A DNA stretch of 64,000 bases from Escallonia rubra (GCA_033065855.1 JAVXUO010002483.1:20295-84294); one strand, 5' to 3'; shown: positions 10,165 through 22,637, counted from the first letter of the stretch. Program-made: numbers and translations. Notes: a model not told the origin generated them from the letters alone.

Positions 10165-11377
10165 AGGGGTTAATTTTACGCTACACCCCGTACTTAGGGG
10201 TCAGTTGCACCCAGCACCTTATGGTTCTAATTTTGGCACCCAGCACCAAAATTTTGAAAAATCTTGGCACTCAGCACCAGATGACGGTCAAGAGGCACTT
10301 TGACCACACGTCTGTTAGTTTTTCAGGGGCAAAAGAGTACATGTCATCCAGTCAGCTACACATGGCCCAATTGGGCTCTCCACGTCACCAGCTCTGGACT
10401 TCTGGTCTCTAAACTCTCACCCATAGCATCTCTCCATCAACAATGGGTTAGTGTCTTAGCACGACGCCGCCCAAAACAAACCACCCACATTCCATCCCTT
10501 CGACCCACCACCACCACCATTTGCCTAAATCTGGCTCTGATGGCAGAGACCCACCACTTCCACCGCCAGTATTGGAGGAAGAGACCGTGAAAGAAGTCCT
10601 CTCAGAAACCCCCATCCCAAAATCACCAACACCGGTAGTAGCAGACAGCACCAAACGGCCCAGAGTCCAAGAACCCAAGGTTGAATCACTGGCTCTGCCA
10701 AATCCGACGGACGAGATCGTCTCTGAGGTCTTCGAGATCTGCAGCTTCAGCGGCAGCTTCTCGACTACGACGGTGACCGAGGTGAGGGACGATGACGGCG
10801 GAGAAGTGACCCAAAGGGTCCGTAAGTCTCCCGCGAAGATCCCGAGAAAACGGCCGTACTCCGGCGAACTCCCCAGAACGACAGAGAGGGGCGCCCGGTC
10901 TCCGGTCAGAAGGTCGGCTCCATCACCGATCCCGGCGAGGACAGTGACGGGTCAACGGGGGAATGCGGGGCCGGCTAATGGCATCCGGCGGGATCCCAGC
11001 GAAAGATGAATCCAGGTAACGGTACTGCGATAGGCTCCGTCGGCTCCATCTCCCTGCGAATCGTTGATCGATATGCCCCTCGAATAAACAGTTGGGAAAT
11101 TTTGTAATTGGGGATTAATTGAGGGATATGTGGAAGGAGAGAGAGAATAAGGGCTGTTGGAGGGAAATGACGTGGACAGCCAATTGGCCATGTGTCACTA
11201 ACTGGGATGACATGTAAGCTTTAGGGGCAATAATGCCATTTTGTCCCTGAAAAACTAACAGCCGTCTAGTCAACATGCAGTTTGACCGTCATTTGGTGTT
11301 GGGTGCCAATTTTAAAACCCTAAGTTGCTGGGTGCAACTGACCCCTAAGTACAGGGTGCTGGGTAAAATTAACCCCT
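10165..11377. mobile_element. Pack-MULE-like element with about 215-bp terminal inverted repeats
   Basis: The left terminus AGGGGTTAATTTTAC matches the reverse complement of the right terminus (GTAAAATTAACCCCT). Homology continues inward about 215-225 bp, through TTAGGGGTCAGTTGCACCCA, GTTAGTTTTTCAGGG and ACATGTCATCC to ACACATGGCC and CCACGTCA. Long terminal repeats around a GC-rich, gene-like core (10430-11030) in AT-rich surroundings are the Pack-MULE pattern. I could not confirm a clean 9-bp target duplication; only a TAAAA match flanks both ends. A second copy of its right end lies at 395-587. Confidence 0.78.
10521..11009 (+). CDS. Captured host-gene fragment, 162-codon open frame inside the MULE
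   Basis: The frame encodes a Pro/Ser/Arg/Glu-rich, apparently disordered protein. Residues 1-55 are Pro/Val/Glu-rich. The middle holds EIVSEVFEICSFSGSFSTTT, and the C-terminal half is basic, with VRKSPAKIPRKRPYSGELP, RSPVRRS and a Gly/Arg-rich tail. From memory, EVCS-S-S-STTT followed by RV-RSPAK---RKR--SG recalls an uncharacterised plant protein family, but this was not searched. The GC-rich composition differs sharply from the flanks, consistent with capture from a gene exon. The start ATG is simply the first in the open frame, so the true fragment may be longer. Expression is unknown. Confidence 0.5.
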   Translation: MPKSGSDGRDPPLPPPVLEEETVKEVLSETPIPKSPTPVVADSTKRPRVQEPKVESLALPNPTDEIVSEVFEICSFSGSFSTTTVTEVRDDDGGEVTQRVRKSPAKIPRKRPYSGELPRTTERGARSPVRRSAPSPIPARTVTGQRGNAGPANGIRRDPSER

Positions 11378-11867
11378 AAAACAGACGAGACATCAGAAGT
11401 CGCATAGACGATGTAAACTCATAGGTCAGATACACTTATAAGCTACAAAGGGTCATAAGTGAGAAACAAGAAAAGGGACTTGCGACACGATTACCCCAGA
11501 CCCAATTAATTGCAATTAATCGTTAATAGAAACAAACACAACAAGTAATTGCAAGCGACGTCAGTAGCAAACTACAAGTACGAAGGAATGAACTTGAAAG
11601 GTAGACTAACTCTTATGATGATGCTGATTGCGGACCGAATCGTCGGTGGAAGAACTCAACTTTAGAAAGCTTCACATAATATAATAAGGCAATTCAAGAG
11701 ATTCATAGGCAGACAAATCTTGCTGATAATTTATGAAGAGGATAATAAATCGAATTAAGGACAATTAAGTGGCATGGAATTACACAGGTGGCTGAAATTC
11801 AAAGTCTATCACAAAAGTCAAACTCTAATGTAACGATTCAAACAAGACACAGGGAAAGACGAAAAAA
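11378..11867. other. Anonymous DNA left of the satellite, no gene seen
   Basis: Moderately AT-rich, with no open frame of note and no terminal repeats. It does not align by eye with the satellite unit, so I place the left edge of the array at about 11868. Confidence 0.5.
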
Positions 11868-13506
11868 ATGAGGCAGAACCCTGCAAAGAACTTTAAACTT
11901 GAATTTGACGCTAATGAACACAAATTGAATGGATTCACAGTTTATTCGTCAACTCAATACAACACGATGGGTCTAGCAGTAATTTGGATTTTAAACAGAA
12001 AACCCTTAAGATATAGAATTGATTGTTTTACATTGCTTTACTTTTCAAACACAATAAACTCTTATCTTTAATTGGACAATTCAACTCTGGTGTCTTGATC
12101 TTTTCAGACAAATCACATCAAAAGCGCTAGAAATAAATATACCCAAAAGTTCCGATTAGATTCGAATTGTACCAAAAAAAAATATAGGGTCCTTACTACA
12201 ACCCGCAATTCAATAATCGTAAATACGATACAAAATTCCAACAGGTCTTTTCCTAGGTTCCTTGGAGGCTAGTTTTGTTGTGCCTACAGGGCAATCCAAA
12301 ATATTGTACGTAAGATGTTATATAATTAGAGATGCATTTATATTCCTGAAAGTATTAAAATTTTAAAATACTCATTTGGTACCTTACTTAACCTTCCAAG
12401 TTAAGGACAATAAAGTCATTTTTTTTTCAAACCATTGGGAATTTTAATATTATTTTGGTTTACAGAAACATTATTGCTATTTATCCAACTAGCGTGTGTC
12501 GTTTCACCCTAATTCAAGAGATCTGATTGTAGTCAACACAAATTAATGCAAGCACACAGTGAGAGTAACAGGTTGAACCGTTTAGTACTGTCTAACTTTC
12601 ATTGACTTGGAATAATTGGTTTTGTCAACTTTCACGTCATTGTCATATATAATCAAAATAGTTTTATGAAGAAAACAAAATTACGCTAGAAGCCTGGAAG
12701 CACCTATGCGAAGAACATTAAACTTGAGCAGAAGGTCTAGGCACCTCGATTCCTCACAAAATGGATGTATTCACAGTTTATCAATCAATTCAATACGAAA
12801 CGATGGGCCTAACGCTACTTTGGATTTTAAACACCAAACCCTTAAGAATAAAGAATTGATTAGTCCTACATCGATTCAAAATTTTCTTGTGCCTGTAGGG
12901 CAAATTACTCCGAAGACTTGATCTTTTCAGACAAATTACATCAAAAGTGCTTGAAATAAATATACCCAAAAGTTCCGATTAGAATTCTAATTGTACCAAA
13001 AAAATATATAGGGTCCTTACGACAACCCGCAATTCAAGAATCGTAAATACGATGCAAAATCCCAAGAGGTCTCTTCCTAGGTTCCTTGGAGGCTAGTTTT
13101 TTTGTGCCTGTAGGGCAATCCAAGATATTGTACGTAAAATGTTATATAATTAGAGAGGCATTTATATTCCTGAAAGTATTAAAATACTCACTAGGTACCT
13201 TACTTAACCTTCCAAGTTAAGGGTAATAAAGTCATATTTTTTTCAAATCATTGGGTATTTTAATATTACTTTGGTTAATAGTAACGTCACTGCAATTTGT
13301 CCAACTGACTGGTATAGTTTCACCCTAACTCAAGAGATCTGATTGTAATCAACACAAATTAATACATGCATAGAGTGCGAGTAACAGGTTGCACCGTTTA
13401 GTACTGTGTAACTTTCGTTGACTTGGAATAATTGGTTTTGTGGACTTTCACGTCATTGTCATATATAATCAAAATAGTCATATGAAGAAAAAAAAATTGG
13501 GCTAGA

Positions 13507-14005
13507 CGTAACGACCCGGTCCACGGCCCCACCACAGGGCATTGCCTCCCTCAAAAGGGCTAACCAAGTAGGTACTTATGAGTTCATAGACAGAGTCTTA
13601 TAAGGCCAATCGCAAACTCTCCGACAACCGATGTGGGATATTACAATCTCCCCACCATATTCCTTAGCGTTCTCGCTAAGGCTCGATCACACATAACCCA
13701 GAATCTTCCTCTCTAGCCAATGTGGGATATACCCAGCTCACCCTTTGTTGCCCCAACCATCTTCTTGATGTGGGATATACCCGGGCTTGCCTTTGTTTTT
13801 CCCAACCATCGGCAACCTGACATGACAACCTACCCCGAGCTTTCGAGAGTTGGCTCTGATACCATCTGTAACGACCCGGTCCACGACTCCACCACATGGC
13901 ATTGCCTCCCTCAAAAGGGCTAGCCAAATAGGTACTTATGAGTTCATAGGCAGGGACTTATAAGGCCAATCACAAACTCTCCCACAACCGATGTGGGATA
14001 TTACA
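13507..14005 (-). mobile_element. TRIM (terminal-repeat retrotransposon in miniature), complete-looking
   Basis: Two 139-bp direct terminal repeats (13507-13645 and 13867-14005) flank a 221-bp non-coding centre. The 5-bp target duplication CTAGA lies at 13502-13506 and 14006-14010. On the minus strand the LTR starts TGTAATATCCCACATCGG and contains CTTATAAG, a TATA-like box. The primer site TGGTATCAGAGCC (initiator Met tRNA) sits 2 bp inside the 13867 end, and a GGTGGGGAGAT purine tract adjoins the other LTR. This gives minus-strand orientation. It encodes nothing, as expected for a TRIM. The terminal repeats are about 90 percent or more identical by eye. Confidence 0.94.
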
Positions 14006-17000
14006 CTAGAAGCCTAGAAGCACCTATGCGAACAACTTTAAACTTGAGCAGAAGGTCTAGGCACTTGGATTCCTCAAAAAATGGATGGATTCACAGTTTA
14101 TCAATCAATTCAATACGAACCGATGGGCCTAACGCTAATTTGGATTTTAAACAGTAAACGCATAAGAATAAAGAAATGATTAGTCCAACATCAATTCATA
14201 ATTTTGTTGTGCCTGTAGAGCAAATTACTATGAAGTCTTGATCTTTTCAGACAAATTACATCAAAAGCACTAGAAATATATATACCCAAAAGTTCGGATT
14301 AGAATTCTAATTCAACCAAAAAAAATGTAGGGTCCTTACTATAACCCACAATTCAATAATCGTAAATACGATGCAAAATCCCAAGAAGTCTTATCCTAGG
14401 TTCCTTGGAGGCTAGTTTTGTTGTGCCTGTAGGGCAATCCAAAATATTGTACGTAAAATGTTATATAATTAGAGATGTATTTATATTCCTCAAAGTATTA
14501 AAATTGTAAAATACTCATTAGGTACCTTACTTAAACTTCCAAGTTAAGGGCAATAAAGTCATTTTTTTCAAACCATTTGGGATTTTGATATTATTTTGGT
14601 TAACAGTAACATCACTGCTATTTGTCCAACTAACAGGTGTAGTTTCACACGCTAAGTCAAGATATCTGATTGTAGTCAACACAAATTATTACATGCATAC
14701 AGTGAGAGTAACAGGTCGAACCGTTTAGTACTGTGTAACTTTCGTTGACTTGGAATAATTAGTTTTGTCAACTTTCACGTCATAGTTATATTTAATCAAA
14801 TAGTCTTATGAAGACAAAAAAAAATTACGCTAGAAGATGGAATCACCTATGTGAAGAACTTTAAAGTTTAGCAGAAGGTCTACGCATCTGGATACCTCAC
14901 AAAATGGATGTATTCACAGTATATCAATCAATTCAATACGAAACGATGGGCCTAACGCTAATTTGGATTTTAAACAGTAAACCCTAAAGAATAAAGATTG
15001 ATTAGTACAACATCGATTCAAAATTTTGTTGTGCCGGTAAGGCAAATTACTCTGAAGTCTTGATATTTTCAGACAAATTACATCAAAAGCGCTAGAAATA
15101 AATATACCCAAAAGTTAGGATTAGAATTCTAATTGTACCAAAAATAATATAGGGTCCTTACTACAACCCGCAATTCAATAATCGTATATACGATGCAAAA
15201 TCCCAAGAGGCCTCTTCCAAGGTTCCTTGGAGGCTAGTTGTGTGGTGCCTGTAGAGCAATCCAAAATATTGTACGTAAAATGTTATATAATTAGAGATGC
15301 ATTTATATTCCCGAAAGTATTAAAATACTCATTATGCACCTTACTTAACCTTCCAAGTTAAGGGCAATCAACTTATTTTTTTTCAAACCATTGGGTATTT
15401 TAATATTATTTTGGCAAACAATAACAACACTGCTATTTGTCCAACTAACAATTGTAGTTTCACTCTAACTCGAGAGAGCTTATTGTAATCAACACAAATT
15501 ACTACATGCATAGAGTGAGAGTAACAGGTTGAACCGTTTAGTACTGTGTAACTTTCGTTGACTTGGAATAATTGGTTTTGTGAACTTTCACGTCATTGAC
15601 ATATATAATCAAAATAGTCAAATGAAGAAAAAAAAATTGCGCTAGAAGCCTCACCTATGGGAAGAACTTTAAACTTCAGCAGAAGGTCTAGGCACCTGGA
15701 TTCCTCACAAAATGGATGGACTTAGGGTTTATAAATCAATTCAATACGAAACGATGGGCCTAACGCTAATTTGGATTTTAATCAGTAAACCCTTTAGAAT
15801 AAAGAATTGATTAGTCCAACATCGATTCAAAATTTTGTTGTGTCTGTAGGGAAAATTACTATGAAGTATTGATCTTTTCAGACAAATTACATCAAAAGCG
15901 CTAGAAATAAATATACCCAAAAGTTCGGATTAGAATTCTAATTGTACCAAAAAAAAAATATAGGGTCCTTACTACAACCCGCAATTCAATAATCGTAAAT
16001 ACGATGCAAAATCCTAAGAGGTCTCATCCTAGGTTCCTTGGAGGCTAGTTTTTTAGTGTTTATAAGGAATCCAAAATATTGTACGTAAAATGTTATATAA
16101 TTAGAGATTCATTCGTATTCCTGAAAGTATTAAAATTGTAAAATACTCATTAGGTACCTTACTTAACCTTCCAAGTTAAGCGCAATAAAGTCATTTTTTT
16201 TCAAACCATTGGGTATTTTAATATTAGTTTGGTTCACAGTAACATCACTGCTATTTGTCCAACTAACAATTGTAGTTTCACTCTAACTCAAGAGATCTGA
16301 TTGTAATCAATACAAATTAATACATGCATAGGGTGAGAGTAATAGGTTGCACACTTTAGTATTGTGTAACTTTCGTTACTTGGAATAGTTGGTTTTGTCA
16401 ACTTTCACGTCATTGTCATATAAAATCAAAATGCTCATATGAAGAAAAAAAAATTACGCTAGAAGCCTGGAAGCACCTATGCGAAGAACTTTAAACTTGA
16501 GCAAAAGGTCTAGGCACTTGGATTCCTCACAAAATGGATGGATGCACAGTTTATCAATCAATTCAATACAAAAGCATAGGCCTAACGCTAATATGGATTT
16601 AAACAGTAAGCCCTTAAGAAAAAAGAATTGATTAGTCCAACATCGATTCAAAATTTTCTTGTGCCGGTAGGCCAAATTACTCTGAAGTCTTGATCTTTTC
16701 AGACAAATTACATCAAAAGCGCTAGAAATAAATATACCCAAAAGTTCCGATTAGAATTCAAATTATACCGAAAAAAATATTGGGTCCTTTCTGCAACCCG
16801 CAATTCAATAATCGTAAATATGATGCAAAATCCCAAGAGGTCTCTTCCTAGGTTCCTTGGAGGCTAGCTTTGTTGTGCCACTATGGAAATCCAATATATT
16901 TGTACGTAAAATGTTATATAATTAGAGATGCATTTATATTCCTGGAAGTATAAAAATACTCATTAGGTACCTTACTTAACCTTCCAAGTTAAGGGCAATA

Positions 17001-17783
17001 AAGTCATTTTTTTTCAAACCATTGGGTATTTTAATATTATTTTTGTTACCAGTAACATCACTGCTATTTGTCCAACTAACAGGTGTAGTTTCACCCTAAC
17101 TCAAGAGATCTAATTGTAATCAACACAAATTAATACATGCATAGAGTTAGAGTAACAGTTTGAACCGTTTAGTACTGTGTAACTTTCGTTGACTTGGAAT
17201 AATTGGTTTTGTCCACTTTCACATCGTTGTCATATATAATCAAAATATTCATATGAAGAAAAAAAATATTGCGCTAGAAGCCTGGAAGCACCTACGCGAA
17301 GAACTTTAAACTTGAGCAGAAGGTCTACGCACCTGGATTCGTCACAAAATGGATGGATTCATAGTTTATCAATCAATTCAATACGAAAGGATGGGCCTAA
17401 CGCTAATTTGGATTTTAAATAGTAAACCCTTAGGAATAAAGAATTGATTAGTCCAACATCGATTCAAATATTTCTTGCGCCAGTAGGCCAAATTACTCTG
17501 AAATCTTGATCTTTTCAAACAAATTACATCAAAAGCACTAGAAATAAATATACCCAAAAGTTCTGATTAGAATTCTAATAGGCTAATTATACCTATGTCC
17601 CTGAGGTTTGGGGGTAATTACACGCAAGGACACAAAGTTTCAAAATGTAACACTTGTGTCCATTGACAAACGGAATACAAAAATACTTAACGGTTCTGAC
17701 AAAAAGACCAAGTTGCCCCTAAATAAAAGTTAAAAGCCTGATTTGTCCCTGGGACCACATGAAACCCTAATTTTCATTGTCTT

Positions 17784-18010
17784 CCCCCCCCCCCCACCCC
17801 TCCCCACCCCATCTGCATCCCTCTCGCCTTCCCCCGTCCCCCCCCCCCCCCGCCTGCTTCACTTCCCCGGCGCCGCACCCCGCCTGCTCCCCTTCCACGG
17901 CGCCGCACCCCGCCTGCTCCCCTTCCACGGCGCCGCACCCCGCCTGCTCCCCTTCCCCGGCGCCGCACCCGGCCTGCCTCCCCTTCTCCGGCGCCGCACC
18001 CCGCATGCCT
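17784..18010. repeat. Poly-C tracts and about 31-bp GC-rich tandem repeats in the MULE core
   Basis: C homopolymers lie at 17784-17795 and 17838-17851. They are followed by about five copies of a roughly 31-bp unit built on GGCGCCGCACCCCGCCTGCT then CCCCTTCC. The repeats open several frames on both strands (for example 17777-18262 plus and 17767-18006 minus). I read these frames as composition artefacts. Confidence 0.85.
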
Positions 18011-18254
18011 CATCCTTCCTCGTCACCCTGTCACCGCCCACCCCGTCTACCTCCCCTTCCTCGTCACCGCCCACTCCAAGCCACCGCGTATAATCTCCTA
18101 CCGGCGTCGAACCTATCGCTGGCGTGGTGGGGTGGTGTGGACAGGGGCTGCCGGCGGCGAAGGGCCGGGGAAGGAGGGACTACCAACGGCGGGGGCGGGG
18201 GAGGGAGGCGGCGACCGGCGGGGACTTCAGATTCACTGGCAATGGGAGACATAA

Positions 18255-18435
18255 AACCCTAATTTGCAAATTAGGGTTTTCTTGAAACCCTAATTTGCAA
18301 ATTAGGATTTCAATGCAAATTAGGATTTCAAGAATATCCTAATTTGTAAATTAGGTTTCAAGAATATCCTAATTTGCAAATTAGGGTTTCAAGAATATCC
18401 TAATTTGCAAATTAGGGTTTCAAGAATATCCTAAA
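18255..18435. repeat. Tandem palindromic repeats, CCTAATTTGCAAATTAGG
   Basis: About six copies of an 18-bp near-perfect palindrome, CCTAATTTGCAAATTAGG, are spaced about 30-40 bp apart and joined by TTTCAAGAATAT. Each copy can form a small cruciform, and the array could form larger ones. Confidence 0.85.
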
Positions 18436-19671
18436 ACTAAAACTGATAAATAAATCATATATAATAATAAACAGATATTTTTCAATATATACAGTACAAG
18501 GGGTAGTATCGTCATTTTAAAAATACATATTGATGACATCATACAAAAAGTACAATTTTTGGATGAAACCCTAACGGATGGACACGGCTGATACATTTTA
18601 AAAGTGTTTGGTCACGGAATGTTACATTTTGAAACTCGTTGTCCTTGACTGTAATTATACCCTAACCTCAGGGATATAAGTGTAATTTGCCCAATTCTAA
18701 TTGTACCAAAAAAAATATAAGCTCCTTGCTACAACCCGTAAATTCAATAATCGTAAATACGATGCAAAATCCCAATAGGTCTCTTCCTAGGTTCCTTGGA
18801 AGCTAGTTTTGTTGTGCCTATAGGGTAATCCAAAATATTGTACGTAAAATGTTATATAATTAGAGATGCATTTATATTCCTGAAATTATTAAAATACTCA
18901 TTAGATACCTTACTTAATCTTCCAAGTTAAGGGCAATAAAGTCATTTTTTTTCAAACTTTTGGGTATTTTAATATTATTTTGGTTAACAGTAACATCTCT
19001 GCTATTTGTCCAACTAACAGGTGTTGTTTCACCCTAACTCAAGAGATCTGATTGTAATCAACACAAATTAATACATGCATAGAGTAAGAGTAACAGGTTG
19101 AACCGTATAGTACTGTGTAACTTTCGTTGACTTGGAATAATTGGTTTTGTCAACTTTCACGTCATTGTCATATCTAATCAAATTTAATAGTCATATGAAG
19201 AAGAAAAAATTGCACTAGAAGCCTGGAAGCATCTACACAATGAACTTTAAACTTGAGCCGAAGGTCTAGGCACCTGGATTTCTCACAAAATGGATGGATT
19301 CACAGTTTATCAATCAATTCAATACGAATGGATGGGCCTAACGCTAATTTGGATTTTAAACAGTGAACTCTTAAGAATAAATAATTGATTAGTCCAACAT
19401 CGATTCAAATTTTTCTTGTGCATGTAGGCCAAATTACTCTGAAGTATTGATCTTTTCAGACAAATTATATCAAATTCGCTAGAAATAAATATACCCAAAA
19501 GTTTCGATTAGAATTCTAATTGTTCCAAAAAAATATGGGGTCCTTACTACAACGCGCAATTCAATATTCGTAAATACGATGCAAATTTCCAAGAGGTCTC
19601 TTCCTAGGTTCCTTGGAGGCTAGTTTTGTTGTGCCTGTAGGGCATTCCAAAATATTGTACGTAAAATGTTA

Positions 19672-20043
19672 CTCCCTCCGTCCCTTAAAGAGTGATCATA
19701 TTTTCTTTTTGGGTCATCTCACAAAAAGTGATCACTTCCAAATTAGGAAAGATTTTATAAGTATTTTTACATATTTACCCTTTTTATACTTTTTTATTCT
19801 ATTTCTCTCACCACATTTAATTCTCTACCAACTCATTTTCTCTCTCCGGGCCCACCACTTTACACCTTTTTATTCTATTTCTCTCTCCACATTTAACACT
19901 CTACCAACCAATTTTCTCTCTCATGGCCCACCCTCTTCCCCCCTCTCTCTAAAGGGTAAAATGGGAAAGACACACAATATATAACCTAAATCCTTAATAT
20001 ACGTGCAAAATAAAATGGATCACTCTTTAAGGGACGGAGGGAG
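19672..20043. mobile_element. Stowaway-type MITE (Tc1/mariner)
   Basis: The ends are CTCCCTCCGTCCCTTAAAGA and its complement, with matching DNA extending through AGAGTGATC. The target duplication is TA (19670-19671 and 20044-20045), splitting the satellite sequence GTTATATAATT. The length is 372 bp with no transposase. It occurs in one satellite unit only. Confidence 0.94.
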
Positions 20044-21905
20044 TATATAATTAGAGATGTATTTATATTCCTGAAAGTATTAAAATACTCATTAGATACC
20101 TTACTTAACCTTCCAAGTTAAGGGCAATAAAGTCATTTTTTTCAAACCATTGGGTATTTTAACATTATTTTGTCTAACAGTAACATCACTTCTATTTGTC
20201 CAACTAACAGGTGCTGTTCCACCCTAACTCAAGAGATCTGATTGTAATCAATGGTAACTTTCGTCGAATTGGAATAAATGGTTTTGTGAACTTTCACGTC
20301 ACTGTCATATATGATCAAAATAGTCATATGAAGAAGAAAAAATTGCGCTAGAAGCCTGGAAGCATCTGTGCGAATAACTTTAAACTTGAGCAGAAGGTCT
20401 AGGCATCTAGATTCCTCACAAAATGGATGGATTCACAGTTTATCAATCAATTCAATATGAAACGATGGGCCTAAAGCTAATTTGGATTTTAAATAGTGAA
20501 CCCTTAAGATTAAAGAATTTATTAGTCCAACATCGATTCAAATTTTTGTTTTGCCTATAGGGCAAACTACTATGAAGTCTTGATCTTTTCATACAAATTA
20601 CATCAGGAGCGCTAGAAATAAATATACCCAAAAGTTTGGATTAGAATTCTAATTGGACCAAAAAAAATATAAGGTCATTACTACAACCCGCAATTCAATA
20701 ATTGTAAATACGATGCAAAATCCCAAGATGTCTCTTCCTAGGTTCCTTAGAGGCTAGTTTTGTTGTGCTTGTATGGCAATCCAAAATATTGTACGTAAAA
20801 TGTTATATAATTAGAGATGTATTTATATTCCTCAAAGTATTGAAGTTGTAAAATACTCATTAGGTACCATACTTAACCTTTCAAGTTAAGGGCAATAAAG
20901 TCATTTTTTTTCAAACCATTGGGTATTTTAATATTATTTTGGTTAACAGTAACTGCACTGCTATTTGTCTAACTAACATGTGTAGCTTCACCCTAACTCT
21001 ACATATCTGATTGTATTCAACACAAATTAATACATGCATAGAGTGAGAGTAACAGGTTGAACCGTTTAGTACTGTGTAACTTTCGTTGACTTGGAATAAT
21101 TGGTTTTGTGAACTTTCATGACATTGTCATATGTAATCAAAATAGTCATATGAAGAAAAAAAAATTGCGCTAGAAGCCTGGAAGCACCTATGCGAACAAC
21201 TTTAAACTTGAGCAGAAGGTCTAGGCACCTGGATTCACAGTTTATCAATCAATTCGATACGAAAGGATGGGCCTAACGCTAATTTGGATTTTAAACAGTA
21301 AACCCTTAAGTTTAAAGAATTGATTAGTCCAACATCGATTCAAAATTTTTTTTGTGCCTTTTGGGCAAATTACTATGAAGTCTTGATCTTTTCAGATATT
21401 TTACATTAAAAGCGCAAGAAATAAATATACCCAAAAGTTCGGATCAGAATGCTAATTGTACCAAAAAACAAATATAGAGTCCTTACTACAACATGCAACT
21501 CAATAATAGTAAATACGATACAAAATCCCAAGAGGTCTCTTCCTAAGTTCCTTGGAGGCTAGTTTTGTTGTGCCTGTAGGGCAATCCAAAATATTGTACG
21601 TAAAATGTTATATAATTAGAGATGCATTTGTATTCCTCAAAGTATTAAAATTGTAAAATACTCATTAGGTACCATACTTAACCTTCCACGTTAAAGGCAA
21701 TAAAGTCTTTTTTTTTTCAAACCATTGGGTATTTTAATATTATTTTGGTTAACCGTAACATCACTACTATTTGTCCAACTAACAGATGTAGTTTCACCCT
21801 AACTCAAGAGATCTGATTGTAATCAACACAAATTAATACATGCATAGATTGAGAGTAGCAGGTTGCACCGTTTAGTACTGTGTAACTTTCGTTGACTTGG
21901 ATTAA

Positions 21906-22637
21906 GAGCCCGTTTGGGATTGATTAAAAAAAGTAGATTCAGCTTAAATCTTAATCAGTTTTTAAAATCTGATTTAATTAGAATTAGTTTGTTGTTTGGC
22001 AAAAGTAATTGTAAACTAAATTAAATCTTTAAAAAGTGTTGGGATAAAAAGTACTTAAATCAGTTTCACTACGACAAAATGACCATTGAGGACACTCAAT
22101 AAATAATTTTTTAATATCCAAGCAATGTTAACATAACTTTTTTCGTAAGTAACTATATTGCCCAAATAAATTATTAAAATAGCTATTTTAACGCACCTAC
22201 ATAAGTTGTTACTTTTTATTTTAAATTAAAAACACAAAAAATCTCATGTTATTGATTATAGTACGATAACATCCCCAAATTAAAAAAATAATGTCTTGCT
22301 TAAGCAAAAAAAAAAAAATTTATCTAGCCGTAGGAGAAGAGTTTAGCAATAAGAGAAGAGATAAACTCTAGAAACTATCTAAGATAATTAATTAAGGGGT
22401 ATAAGAGGTCTTTTTGTGAAAAATATGGGGATACGATGGTAAATTAGAAGGTCAAATCTGATTATGAAAAAAATGATTATTTCATAATCCTCACTTTTGA
22501 GGAGTATGGATCAAATCAATTTTTAGCTTCTGGAGATGGATTAAATCTCTTCATCTCTTCTGCCAAACACCCACATACCTGATTTAATCTAGTTTAAATC
22601 AGGTTTGACCATCCCATAATCAATCTCAAACACCCTC
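21906..22637. mobile_element. Tourist-like MITE (PIF/Harbinger) or related TIR element
   Basis: The ends are GAGCCCGTTTGGGATTGATT and the complement of CAATCTCAAACACCCTC. They are flanked by TAA duplications (21903-21905 and 22638-22640) inside the satellite motif GACTTGGAATAATTGG. Subterminal DNA is also inverted: GATTTAATTAGA-type stretches on the left and CTGATTTAATCTAG on the right. The length is 732 bp and non-coding. The TAA target supports PIF/Harbinger; an hAT origin is less likely because no 8-bp duplication is seen. Confidence 0.8.

Larger units (their letters stand above)
17580..18692. mobile_element. MULE with a GC-rich core and exact 9-bp target duplication
   Basis: A 9-bp duplication AATTCTAAT (17571-17579 and 18693-18701) brackets it within a satellite unit. 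The terminal inverted repeats share TCCCTGAGGTT, TAATTACA and AGTTTCAAAATGTAACA over roughly 100-150 bp. The core is strongly GC-rich from about 17780 to 18235, then AT-rich palindromic repeats follow at 18255-18435. No transposase is present. The core looks like captured exon-like DNA later elaborated by tandem repeats, so a Pack-MULE origin is plausible. Confidence 0.92.

Noticed and set aside
10156-11386. A clean 9-bp target duplication for the MULE at 10165-11377
   Set aside because: Flanks CACTAAAAT and AAAACAGAC do not match; only TAAAA is shared, so I did not claim a duplication.
12706-12921. A 71-codon plus-strand frame in a satellite unit
   Set aside because: Neighbouring units do not keep it open, so it is a chance frame.
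13507-14005. A Cassandra-type TRIM with 5S rRNA promoter boxes
   Set aside because: The terminal repeats have the usual TRIM layout and a TATA-like box, but I could not find 5S A-box, intermediate element or C-box motifs.
14914-16741. Recurrent minus-strand frames starting MGIFISSAFDVICLK in satellite units
   Set aside because: The start is shared because the units are repeats, but length and downstream residues differ between units and most units lack the frame. No sign of coding conservation.
17743-18262. Proline-rich and Gly/Arg-rich open frames on both strands
   Set aside because: They lie across poly-C and 31-bp repeats inside a MULE. The opposite-strand and overlapping frames are equally open, which indicates composition, not selection.
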